A stretch of 25,792 nucleotides of DNA from IMG/VR virus record IMGVR_UViG_3300025147_000039, positions 1 to 25,792 of that record; one strand, 5' to 3'. The notes beneath the pieces are model-generated. The model saw nothing but the letters and a program-made list of their open reading frames with translations. It was not told where the DNA came from and made no database searches. Below are positions 1-5,871 of the stretch, in pieces. The translations under genes and the position numbers were made by a program. Within the stretch, counting starts at the first letter, position 1; each line of letters begins with the position of its first letter. Source of the DNA: a virus.

Positions 1-93
1 AGAGAAGCTTGTAAAAACACACGCATAGAGGGCGCGAAAATGTACGTTTATTTCGCGAAACTTCAATTTAGCGAACAAAAAATATATAAAAAA

Positions 94-125
94 ACAAGGT
101 ATAGAATATTACTTCCATACCTTGT
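94..125 (-). terminator. Terminator after small cassette protein, copy 1
   Basis: Arms 94-102 and 117-125 (ACAAGGTAT/ATACCTTGT) form a stem around an AT-rich loop. On the minus strand the stem is followed by a run of T (complement of 87-93). It lies just downstream of the stop at 144 and would end the rep transcript. The same hairpin occurs in copy 2 with a longer perfect stem. Confidence 0.75.
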
Positions 126-143
126 ATATATGTTTATATTTGT

Positions 144-365
144 TTATACTATCTCTGCATATAAAGTGTCGCCAAACATAGGTAGTTTTCCAGCGCCTTC
201 GTCCAAAACCAAATAGTAACCACCATTCCATAATTCATCATACTGGATAGTACCCTTCTCAATATCAGCGCCATACTTCATAGCTATATGAACACCGCAC
301 GATAAGAAGGCGCCACTATCGTCCTTCCACTTTCCATTGTCCTTGTCTCTCAACCATTTTTTCAC
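144..365 (-). CDS. Small conserved replicon-cassette protein, copy 1 (DUF5348-like, tentative)
   Basis: This 73-aa protein of unknown function begins at a GTG (363-365) behind an AAGGAG ribosome site. The perfect DnaA box 366-374 fills the spacer between that site and the start. It is soluble, with no signal peptide or membrane segment. The N-terminus has a W-x-x-D-x-G-K-W pattern, and the C-terminus (NGGYYLVLD, then GKLPMFGDTLYAEIV) is identical or nearly so in the second copy at 24815-25030. From the GKW motif onward about 52 of 63 residues match between copies. The pattern of small size, a central W and YYLV loosely resembles DUF5348 proteins of Bacillota plasmids and phages, but I recognise this only weakly. 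It is the last gene of the rep cassette, beyond the iterons and before a terminator, so a role in replication control or maintenance is plausible but inferred. Confidence 0.7.
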   Translation of the reverse strand: MKKWLRDKDNGKWKDDSGAFLSCGVHIAMKYGADIEKGTIQYDELWNGGYYLVLDEGAGKLPMFGDTLYAEIV

Positions 366-374
366 TTATCCACA
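366..374 (+). promoter_or_regulatory. DnaA box, copy 1
   Basis: TTATCCACA is a perfect match to the DnaA box consensus TTATNCACA. It sits 17 bp from the first iteron, between the ribosome site and start codon of the small cassette gene. The same box in the same place occurs at 25031-25039. Its position beside an iteron array suggests host DnaA helps open the origin, and DnaA bound here could also affect the small gene. Confidence 0.75.
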
Positions 375-391
375 ACTCCTTTTTCTGGAAG

Positions 392-473
392 TGCCAATTT
401 GGCATGTCCGGTGGTGCCAATTTGTCACTTCAGGTGGTGCCAAATTTACACTTCAAGGAATGCCAATTTGGCA
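392..473 (+). repeat. Iteron array 1: four 13-bp repeats at exact 23-bp spacing
   Basis: Four copies start at 392, 415, 438 and 461, exactly 23 bp apart, about two helical turns. The units are TGCCAATTTGGCA (392, 461), TGCCAATTTGTCA (415) and TGCCAAATTTACA (438). The core is nearly palindromic. The array is directly downstream of rep and beside a DnaA box, as expected of the Rep-binding part of a plasmid origin. Copy 2 has the same arrangement with a different core. Confidence 0.88.
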
Positions 474-480
474 CGCTAAC

Positions 481-525
481 TAACCTAATACTAACTAACC
501 TAATAATAGCTAACCTAATTAACTA
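481..525 (+). repeat. Three 15-bp direct repeats (TAACCTAAT core), copy 1
   Basis: TAACCTAAT starts at 481, 496 and 511, giving an exact 15-bp period between the iterons and the rep stop codon. The tract is AT-rich and could be the duplex-unwinding element or a second set of binding sites. Copy 2 keeps the 15-bp spacing but the core reads CCTGAT. Confidence 0.75.
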
Positions 526-544
526 TAGTGTGAGGGAGGGAAAA

Positions 545-1012
545 CTAATTATCCCAACCAAGCAGCTTCTTTTCCAGGTCATCGTAGTCGTATTCACGTT
601 CTACAAAGTCCTTTTTAGGTCTATGCCCTTTCTGCGCGTTCTCCGCCTGTTTAAAGGGTTTCACTGCTGCGTCATACTTTAGCTTTCCTACATATATTAA
701 ATTAGGCTTATTCAGTCCCTGGCGCGTTTCCTTCACCAATTCCACTTCGTTAAGCAAATTCATTGCCCTAACCACTGTTCTTACACTCACTCCAGCGCCT
801 GCGGCCAACTGTTCCCTGGTAAATATCAAATAGACATTTCCCATTTCATCGTACCATTGGTTTTTAACAGAAAGTTGAAGGCGGTCCAGAAGTAAAGCAT
901 AAATTATGCGTGCATCATTAGAAAGGTCCACATAAAGCTTGTTTGTAAATAGTTCTTTTGGTAGAATGAGATAAGAGTATTGACGAATTTCGTTAATGTT
1001 CATATAATTCAA
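545..1012 (-). CDS. Replication initiator, RepA_N-type, allele 1
   Basis: This 155-aa protein matches the RepA_N N-terminal domain of Bacillota plasmid initiators. It has the PKELF segment (18-22), LSNDARIIYALLLDRLQLS (30-48), the VYLIFTRE strand (60-67) and a winged helix-turn-helix with recognition helix about 76-88, then VKETRQGLNKPNLIY (93-107). The C-terminus EYDYDDLEKKLLGW is also typical of the family. Family members are usually about 250-350 aa, so this one keeps only the DNA-binding domain and short tail. The start is a TTG (1010-1012) about 10 nt after GGGG. The next ATG at 1003 is too far from the ribosome site, and allele 2 uses ATG at the equivalent place. An extended -10 promoter lies upstream and iterons lie downstream. 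It should bind the 392-473 iterons and recruit host replication proteins. Compared with allele 2, divergence is concentrated in the recognition helix. Confidence 0.88.
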   Translation of the reverse strand: MNYMNINEIRQYSYLILPKELFTNKLYVDLSNDARIIYALLLDRLQLSVKNQWYDEMGNVYLIFTREQLAAGAGVSVRTVVRAMNLLNEVELVKETRQGLNKPNLIYVGKLKYDAAVKPFKQAENAQKGHRPKKDFVEREYDYDDLEKKLLGWDN

Positions 1013-1053
1013 TAAAAAAACACCCCTTTTGCGTAATAGTTTGGTACAAAACC

Positions 1054-1062
1054 ATTATAGCA
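1054..1062 (-). promoter_or_regulatory. Extended -10 promoter of rep allele 1
   Basis: On the minus strand the sequence reads TGCTATAAT, an extended -10 with a perfect TATAAT (complement of 1054-1059). There is no clear -35. It lies about 45 bp upstream of the rep start. A partly symmetric TTTGGTACAAAACC (1040-1053) covers the likely start of transcription and could be an operator. The same block is in copy 2 at 25700-25708. Confidence 0.65.
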
Positions 1063-1067
1063 AAAGA

Positions 1068-1099
1068 AAAAGGGAAAGGCGATAAAACCTTTCCCTTTT
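1068..1099 (-). terminator. Terminator between the putative DNA-binding gene and rep
   Basis: A perfect 12-bp stem, AAAAGGGAAAGG (1068-1079) with CCTTTCCCTTTT (1088-1099), has an 8-nt loop and a T-rich tail on the minus strand. It would separate the long late transcript from rep, which has its own promoter immediately downstream. The plus strand is also T-rich after the stem, so it may act in both directions. Confidence 0.8.
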
Positions 1100-1113
1100 G
1101 TTTTGTAGTTTTT

Positions 1114-1407
1114 TTACTTTCTAGTAGTAACTGCGGCTGGTTTAACTTCTGGTGTCTTTGCTGCGCTTTTAGTCGGATCAGTTTCCTTCGCAACTTCCTT
1201 CTTCAAACTAGTCTGGTATTCGCTATCCTTCTCAAACACATTCTTCAATGCTTCTCCAACGATATAGTTAACTTTGTCCGCTGGTTTGCCACCAATTCCT
1301 GCAAACTTAGCGTAACTTGTCAACTCCTTCCATACCTCCATATCTAATGATACAGTTTTGTCTACGATACGTACCTTTGTCTCTTTGGGTGCCTTGATAA
1401 TTGCCAT
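1114..1407 (-). CDS. Small putative DNA-binding protein (ribbon-helix-helix-like)
   Basis: This 97-aa protein has a basic N-terminus and a strand-helix-helix pattern: KTVSLDMEVWKELTSYA at 17-33, then VNYIVGEALKNVF at 47-59. A low-complexity K/P/A/T-rich tail follows. The order of a VSLD strand, a W-containing helix and a second helix resembles ribbon-helix-helix regulators and plasmid copy-control or partition proteins, but the match is weak. It has its own good promoter (1440-1468), an AGGAGG ribosome site, and a strong terminator separating it from rep. The last 10 codons and the terminator are duplicated exactly at the right end of the window. A role in repressing rep or in partition is inferred from position. 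It could instead be a late phage protein of unknown function. Confidence 0.7.
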   Translation of the reverse strand: MAIIKAPKETKVRIVDKTVSLDMEVWKELTSYAKFAGIGGKPADKVNYIVGEALKNVFEKDSEYQTSLKKEVAKETDPTKSAAKTPEVKPAAVTTRK

Positions 1408-1439
1408 GTAAATACCTCCTAAATATTTTAGTTAAAAAA

Positions 1440-1468
1440 ACTATACCACATATGTTTTTACATAGCAA
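1440..1468 (-). promoter_or_regulatory. Promoter of the putative DNA-binding gene
   Basis: On the minus strand, a -35 TTGCTA (complement of 1463-1468), a 17-bp spacer and -10 TATAGT (complement of 1440-1445) preceded by TGG form an extended -10. The spacer contains the palindrome ACATATGT, a possible operator for the gene's own product. The start codon lies 33 bp downstream of the -10. Confidence 0.65.
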
Positions 1469-1483
1469 TTATAAGGGTATTTT

Positions 1484-1512
1484 AACACTACAAACCAAGT
1501 TTGTGTTGTGTT
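1484..1512 (-). other. Hairpin after the lysis genes
   Basis: ACAAAC (1490-1495) and GTTTGT (1499-1504) form a stem that extends imperfectly as AACACT/TTGTGTT. It lies between the stop of the BhlA-like gene and the 1440-1468 promoter. There is no clear T-run, so it is at best a weak terminator. Confidence 0.4.
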
Positions 1513-1530
1513 GCTACACAAGAATAACGG

Positions 1531-1851
1531 CTATAGCAACTTGTCCACGTTATTCCTTACCGCTTCTATCTTGTCGTGAATAACGTCTATCTTATTTTCA
1601 ATTGCGCATAACTTCTCTTCTGCCGTTTCCATGCGTTCGCTAAGTTGAATATGCCCTGCTAAGGTGTCCTGCAATTGTTTTGTGCTTTCCTTTAATACTT
1701 CTGCAAATAATTTATTAGCAGCCATTAGTTCATCTTCTCTACTCTTGTAGTCTGCGTAGTTAGTTCTGATAATGTCACGTAGATACGCACCCATCATTAA
1801 CACTAACGCTATAGGAAACCCTACGTTACTAACTAATGCTGAAATATCCAT
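1531..1851 (-). CDS. BhlA/UviB-type holin-like protein
   Basis: This 106-aa protein has one N-terminal membrane segment (about 5-24, SNVGFPIALVLMMGAYL). It is followed by a charged coiled-coil tail (about 30-106) rich in E, K and heptad-spaced L and I. This matches the BhlA/UviB family found next to phage and bacteriocin amidases, where the protein is thought to permeabilise the membrane. At 106 aa it is longer than many members, mainly in the coiled coil. The start is ATG with GGAGG seven bases upstream. It is the last lysis gene, directly after the amidase. A second holin candidate of another family lies on the other side of the amidase, so this one could be an accessory or regulatory protein. 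Confidence 0.75.
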   Translation of the reverse strand: MDISALVSNVGFPIALVLMMGAYLRDIIRTNYADYKSREDELMAANKLFAEVLKESTKQLQDTLAGHIQLSERMETAEEKLCAIENKIDVIHDKIEAVRNNVDKLL

Positions 1852-1873
1852 CTTTCTACCTCCTAGTTGTGTG

Positions 1874-2644
1874 TTACTTTATGTCAACAATTGTAAGGAA
1901 GGCAGAAAAACCTTTAGCTTTAACTGCGGCTATCTGTGCCATAGCGTTCGCTCTATCCTCGTAACTGCCAACAACGACTCTGTAAAAACGTCTTCCATAA
2001 GGGCTTGGTACTGGTGCCTTCACTTTAATTTTGAAACCCATGTATTTAGCCGCACCCTCTGAAACTTCCTTCGCAACTTCTCTACGGAAAGCATCACTAA
2101 CTAATAGTTCTGCTTCTTCTAAGTTGTCCATGAAGGCTGCTTCTACAAGTATCGCTGGCGCTACAGTATATTTCACCATATAGAAATTCTCTGCTTTGAT
2201 ACCGCGGTTACGAAGAGGTGTACCGTTTAATAGTTCTGTTAAAACGCTGGTTGCTAATTTTTGTCCTTCTGCGCTGCCAGTGTTATAAAATACGCCTTGT
2301 CCACCCCATGTTCCCCATCTTCCTAGATAGGCATTAGCATGAATGGATATATGTATTGACTTGAAGCCATCTGCGCCATACTTTTTCTTATATTCATAAT
2401 ACTTTGCGTTTGCTCGCTGCACACGGGTTGATAGCGCAGTATCTCCCCATTCTGTAGCGCAGTCGAATACTTCTACGTTAGGTGTATCTGCAAATATTTC
2501 CCTAATGTAAGCAACAACAACGTCATTAAATTCATTTTCTTTCATATGGCTGCCATCGGAAAAGTTAGGTGTGCGCTTTCCATAAGTGTCCATACCATGT
2601 CCGCCCTCAATTGTTATTAGATATTGCATTAATAATGCGTCCAT
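1874..2644 (-). CDS. Endolysin: N-acetylmuramoyl-L-alanine amidase with C-terminal SPOR domain
   Basis: This 256-aa protein has an Amidase_3 fold from about residue 7 to 200. Zinc-ligand motifs are EGGHG (His16), KENEFN (Glu36/38) and ISIHANA; the catalytic Glu is in ILVEAAFMDN. It would cut the bond between N-acetylmuramic acid and L-alanine in host peptidoglycan at lysis. The last ~45 residues (YRVVVGSYEDRANAMAQIAA, then FLTIVDI) form a SPOR-like domain that binds glycan strands stripped of peptides. There is no signal peptide, so export would depend on a holin. The ATG has GGAG nine bases upstream. It lies between two holin-like genes. Confidence 0.93.
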   Translation of the reverse strand: MDALLMQYLITIEGGHGMDTYGKRTPNFSDGSHMKENEFNDVVVAYIREIFADTPNVEVFDCATEWGDTALSTRVQRANAKYYEYKKKYGADGFKSIHISIHANAYLGRWGTWGGQGVFYNTGSAEGQKLATSVLTELLNGTPLRNRGIKAENFYMVKYTVAPAILVEAAFMDNLEEAELLVSDAFRREVAKEVSEGAAKYMGFKIKVKAPVPSPYGRRFYRVVVGSYEDRANAMAQIAAVKAKGFSAFLTIVDIK

Positions 2645-2645
2645 G

Positions 2646-2843
2646 CTAAATTACTCCTTTTTCATTCGGGTTGTTGACGATACCAAGCGATATTGCTACC
2701 ACAAGTATAAGGTTAACAAGTTCTTGGAAGCTTCCTTCATCTAGTCCAATGGCTTCATATAAGCCATAATTACCTAATACGAAAGCTACCAGGGCAGCTA
2801 CTGCCACCCATAGTGTTTTGCTTCTTAGTCTGTTCTGTTCCAT
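2646..2843 (-). CDS. Holin, phiLC3 / Phage_holin_1 type
   Basis: This 65-aa protein begins RLRSKTLWVAVAALVAFV, has two hydrophobic segments (about 10-28 and 42-56), and ends LGIVNNPNEKG. The ending and the basic N-terminus are typical of the phiLC3 holin family (Phage_holin_1). It would form membrane lesions that time the release of the amidase. I chose the ATG at 2841-2843, not the longer reading frame, because AAAGGAG lies just upstream and this start falls after the previous gene's stop at 2860. It is directly followed by the amidase gene. Confidence 0.88.
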   Translation of the reverse strand: MEQNRLRSKTLWVAVAALVAFVLGNYGLYEAIGLDEGSFQELVNLILVVAISLGIVNNPNEKGVI

Positions 2844-2859
2844 TTGCGTTTTCTCCTTT

Positions 2860-3642
2860 CTATGGTAGTATCTCAAGTGTGAAATTTCTAATATACTTAC
2901 CGTAAGCTGTCGCGTCATATTGTATTGCCATTATCGTTCCAGTATCGTTGAAAACAACATTCTCGAAAGTCCTTTCAAAATAAACAGTGCCATTGGCTCT
3001 TGAAACACCTTTTACATATAGTTGAGTTCCTCTTCTTTGTTGAGTGTAAATATATTCTCCTGGAAGTCCTAACTCAACTAATTGATAAGGTTGAAATACA
3101 GTCGGAATATTTAATGAAAGGTCCCCTAGGCTAGTATTACCAAACTTACCAAAATAATACCTATATGTAACATTTCTAGTTATATTAAGTAAACCTGTTC
3201 CAATTCCATTTACTCCATTGTTAGGACTAGTTAGGTTATCATTATCTGTCCCTTGTAATATAATTCTTGCGTTTTCACTACCGTCATAGAAATTGTTGTT
3301 CAAAGAAACTTCAAAGTTATAGTCTTTACCTGCCAGGTCTGGTATATTCATAGCAAAGAAATTGGCCGTACCTTGTTCTCCATGCCCTAAACGAAGTTCG
3401 CTATCTTCAAGGTAGAGTCTGCCACCATAAGAATAGGCTTTATAACCTGTTGGGTGTGTAAATTGGGTAAAGGCTGTTGGAGCATTATTTATCGTAGTTT
3501 TACATTCTGCCCACCTGGACTGGATAATTATACTGCCTAGTGGCTTTGTCCAAACACCATTTCCATTGTTCATCATTTTAGCGATAGTGAAGCCATTATA
3601 ATAAATGGCTTGCACCCCACTTCCATTGTATTTTATTCCCAT
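2860..3642 (-). CDS. Putative receptor-binding or fibre-tip protein
   Basis: This 260-aa protein has no family I can name with certainty. A short N-terminal segment (KYNGSGVQAIYYNGFTIAKM) looks like a baseplate or fibre attachment motif found in other tail proteins. The rest is rich in beta-forming residues, N, G, T and Y, with no membrane segment, consistent with a lectin-like beta-sandwich. It follows the collagen-like fibre gene by five bases and precedes the lysis genes, the usual place for a host-recognition protein. The ribosome site is GGAG before ATG. The receptor-binding role is inferred from position and composition. Confidence 0.6.
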   Translation of the reverse strand: MGIKYNGSGVQAIYYNGFTIAKMMNNGNGVWTKPLGSIIIQSRWAECKTTINNAPTAFTQFTHPTGYKAYSYGGRLYLEDSELRLGHGEQGTANFFAMNIPDLAGKDYNFEVSLNNNFYDGSENARIILQGTDNDNLTSPNNGVNGIGTGLLNITRNVTYRYYFGKFGNTSLGDLSLNIPTVFQPYQLVELGLPGEYIYTQQRRGTQLYVKGVSRANGTVYFERTFENVVFNDTGTIMAIQYDATAYGKYIRNFTLEILP

Positions 3643-3647
3643 ATTAT

Positions 3648-5063
3648 CTACTCCTTAATGTAGTAGAATACACCGTTAGTAAGTGGTAGACTACCTAATG
3701 CGTCATATTCTGCTTGTGTAAGAACTACTGCGTTAACTGTTCCGTTGGTTCCATCTACGCCATCTGTTCCATCTGTTCCATCAATACCGTTTGTTCCTGC
3801 CACACCTTGTATACCTTGTGGGCCTTCAGCTTCTTTTATTACGGGAATAGATAGTGTTGCTAAAGGAGATAAGCCAACCGCACCGCTTGAGTAAATTTTT
3901 ACAGAAATACTATCTACATTTACGGGTAGTGTAGTTGTATCTAATTGATAAGAAGTTCCTGTTCCAGTTATTTGACCGCCACCACCGTTTACTAAAGGAA
4001 CTACTACGTAATATACATTAACCGCCACTGGTTCTGCGTTAGATGTATGACTATAGAAGCTATAAACATCAGCAGGAATAGTATAAGTGCCATCAATTTT
4101 TCTAACCAAAGCACCGCTTAATGATGATATAAAGTATTTAACTCCATCGGTTCCATCAGTTCCTGCTGGGCCTACTTCACCTTGAATACCTTGAATACCT
4201 TGAATACCTTGAATACCTTGTTCACCTTTCAGTCCTTGAGGCCCTTCTGGTCCTACCTCACCTATGTCACCCTTATCACCTTTCAGTCCTTGAGGTCCTG
4301 TTAGTCCTGCTGGTCCTGTTAAACCTGCCGCACCATCTAGTCCTGCTGGGCCTGCGTCACCTCTGTCACCTTTTGGTCCTACTAGGCCTTGTATACCTTG
4401 AATACCTTGTGCGCCTGTGTCTCCCTTGTCGCCCTTCTCACCTTTTAGTGTAAGTAAAAATTCTTCAATGGTTCCTACGTTACCAAGTGCCAACCAATTA
4501 GTATAAGCACCTTCGCCATCAATACCATCGTGTCCATCAATACCTTGAACACCTATTGGTCCTTCTGGTCCAGTCTCACCTGGATAACCCATTGGCCCCC
4601 TATCGCCTTTGATACCCTGGTCACCTATGTAACCTCTTGGGCCTGTCTCTCCTGTCTGTCCTGCTGGCCCTTGAAGTCCCTGGTCACCTCTGTCACCTTT
4701 AGCGCCAGTGAAGCCTTGAATACCTCTTGGTCCCATTGCACCTTCTGGTCCTATGTCCCCTTTAACGCCTTTTAAGGTAGCTAAGAAGTCGTCTATTGTT
4801 CCTACATTGCCTTGTTCAAGCCAGTTAGGATAAGCGCCTTCTCCGCCATCACCTTTAACACCTTTTGGTCCTACGATACCTTGTGGGCCTTGTGCGCCTA
4901 CGTCTCCCTTTTCTCCTTTCAGAGAAGCTAGGAATACGTCTTTAGTTCCTACATTTCCTTCGTCTAACCATGCCTGGTAAGCACTGGCACCTTGAGCGCC
5001 ACCTGTTACTACACCATTAAGAGAAGTAACTTCTCCAATAATGCCTATAAATTCATTACTCAT
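3648..5063 (-). CDS. Collagen-like tail fibre
   Basis: This 471-aa protein consists mostly of Gly-X-Y triplets that should form a collagen triple helix. The triplets are interrupted by three copies of a ~24-residue module with the pattern AYxxWLxxGNVGTxxxFLxxLKG, known in Bacillota phage fibres, at about residues 28, 76 and 186. A non-collagen domain follows (about 300-410). The C-terminus reads VLTQAEYDALGSLPLTNGVF followed by YYIKE. Such fibres extend from the baseplate and carry host-binding domains. A run of GIQ triplets is encoded by a perfect 9-bp tandem repeat at 4181-4216. It overlaps the preceding gene by eight bases. Confidence 0.9.
   Translation of the reverse strand: MSNEFIGIIGEVTSLNGVVTGGAQGASAYQAWLDEGNVGTKDVFLASLKGEKGDVGAQGPQGIVGPKGVKGDGGEGAYPNWLEQGNVGTIDDFLATLKGVKGDIGPEGAMGPRGIQGFTGAKGDRGDQGLQGPAGQTGETGPRGYIGDQGIKGDRGPMGYPGETGPEGPIGVQGIDGHDGIDGEGAYTNWLALGNVGTIEEFLLTLKGEKGDKGDTGAQGIQGIQGLVGPKGDRGDAGPAGLDGAAGLTGPAGLTGPQGLKGDKGDIGEVGPEGPQGLKGEQGIQGIQGIQGIQGEVGPAGTDGTDGVKYFISSLSGALVRKIDGTYTIPADVYSFYSHTSNAEPVAVNVYYVVVPLVNGGGGQITGTGTSYQLDTTTLPVNVDSISVKIYSSGAVGLSPLATLSIPVIKEAEGPQGIQGVAGTNGIDGTDGTDGVDGTNGTVNAVVLTQAEYDALGSLPLTNGVFYYIKE
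4181..4216 (+). repeat. Tandem 9-bp repeat, four perfect units, in the fibre gene
   Basis: CTTGAATAC repeats four times without mismatch and a fifth unit starts (CTTG). It encodes successive G-I-Q collagen triplets. The unit is a multiple of three, so gain or loss of units changes fibre length without shifting the frame. Confidence 0.85.
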
Positions 5064-5397
5064 AAGTTACTTCACCGCCAATTTCAAAACTGGATGGCTT
5101 GATAATGGTGCGCTTAACGCCACTAGCTAGGCTTACTTGAATGTCGTATACATAAACGCCATATGCAAGTGCTGCGGTATCTGAAGGGTTAATTTCTATT
5201 ACCGCTTTTCCATCAACAAACTCTTCTACAATAAACTGTAGAACTTTGTCTGCGGTATTGATGTTCTGTTTAACAGTGAAGTATACTTTATCACCTATAG
5301 CCATTGGAATTGCAATACCATTCGGTTCTTGCAGCGCCACGCTAAGGCTTTCACTATCTCCCCTTGTTATATAAATATTAGTTCCTGATACTATCAT
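5056..5397 (-). CDS. Baseplate upper protein N-domain-like protein (BppU-like)
   Basis: This 113-aa protein begins with a pattern typical of BppU N-terminal domains (TNIYITRGDSESLSVAL). It continues as an all-beta protein with alternating hydrophobic strands (VYFTVKQNI, GVYVYDIQVSL, IIKPSSFEIGGE). In lactococcal phages this domain attaches the receptor-binding apparatus to the baseplate. Here it stands alone, without the long helical extension of full BppU, and directly precedes the collagen-like fibre, so it may attach the fibre. The ATG has GGAG six bases upstream. Confidence 0.7.
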   Translation of the reverse strand: MIVSGTNIYITRGDSESLSVALQEPNGIAIPMAIGDKVYFTVKQNINTADKVLQFIVEEFVDGKAVIEINPSDTAALAYGVYVYDIQVSLASGVKRTIIKPSSFEIGGEVTYE

Positions 5398-5398
5398 A

Positions 5399-5581
5399 TT
5401 ATTCTCCTTCCTCTATTAAGCCTGCTTGTATAGCAAGCAGTTCAAGAAGTGTATCTTTTTCCTTGCTGGAAAGAGTGGTGAAAGACTTATTTTTAAAGTC
5501 CATCTTTTTCTTTTCTCTTTTTGCCACCGCTTCCTGCTCTCTATCAGTATCTTCTTGACTCTTCCATTTAAACGCAGCCAT
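5399..5581 (-). CDS. Small charged phage structural-block protein (XkdX-region type)
   Basis: This 60-aa protein is highly charged at the N-terminus (KWKSQEDTDREQEAVAKREK), with a C-terminal helix of the form LSSKEKDTLLELLAIQAGLI. Small proteins with this ending are common among baseplate and fibre genes of Bacillota siphophages, and their exact function is unknown. It overlaps the upstream gene by one base (TAATG) and ends one base before the next start, so translation is probably coupled. Confidence 0.65.
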   Translation of the reverse strand: MAAFKWKSQEDTDREQEAVAKREKKKMDFKNKSFTTLSSKEKDTLLELLAIQAGLIEEGE

Positions 5582-5871
5582 TACTCTTCACCTACTTCTA
5601 TCCACTCTGGGAATTTTTCAAATTCACTGGCTTTTTGGCTTATAGGGTTTAAAACTTCAATGTATAAAATACCTTCCACTTTTTCCGCTGTAATAATTGG
5701 TAGAAAGGTAAAAGGTATTTCAATATCCTGCGACTCTAAACTTCCATTGGGTAAGCCAGTAAAGTCATACTCTTCTGTAATACCTTCAGCAGTGATGGTT
5801 ATTCTCTCGTTTTCTATCGCGTAGTTAATTTCTCTGTCCCAAACAATGGGACTAAAATATACTCTTATCAA
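5581..5871 (-). CDS. Hypothetical tail/baseplate protein
   Basis: This protein is about 96 aa from the chosen start and of unknown function. It is rich in beta strands and acidic (ITITAEGITEEYDFTGLPNG, IEIPFTFLPIITAEKVEGIL). I chose a TTG start at 5869-5871 because AGGGAGG lies eight bases upstream and it overlaps the preceding stop as TTGA. A longer frame to 5898 would place its start inside the preceding gene and use the ribosome site as coding sequence. The position between the tail-tip protein and the BppU-like gene suggests a baseplate accessory role. Confidence 0.65.
   Translation of the reverse strand: MIRVYFSPIVWDREINYAIENERITITAEGITEEYDFTGLPNGSLESQDIEIPFTFLPIITAEKVEGILYIEVLNPISQKASEFEKFPEWIEVGEE

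Noticed and set aside
392-473. Iterons as a mini CRISPR array
   Set aside because: Units are 13 bp with 10-bp gaps and nearly palindromic, beside rep and a DnaA box; this is an iteron origin.
404-682. 92-aa plus-strand open frame across the iterons
   Set aside because: It is made of iteron and 15-bp repeats and the antisense of rep, with no ribosome site.
993-1193. 66-aa minus-strand open frame across the rep promoter
   Set aside because: It crosses the terminator and rep promoter and overlaps both neighbours out of frame.
3648-5063. Possible CRISPR array suggested by regularly repeated short motifs
   Set aside because: The repeats are in-frame Gly-X-Y codons of a collagen-like fibre, with no spacers between conserved direct repeats.
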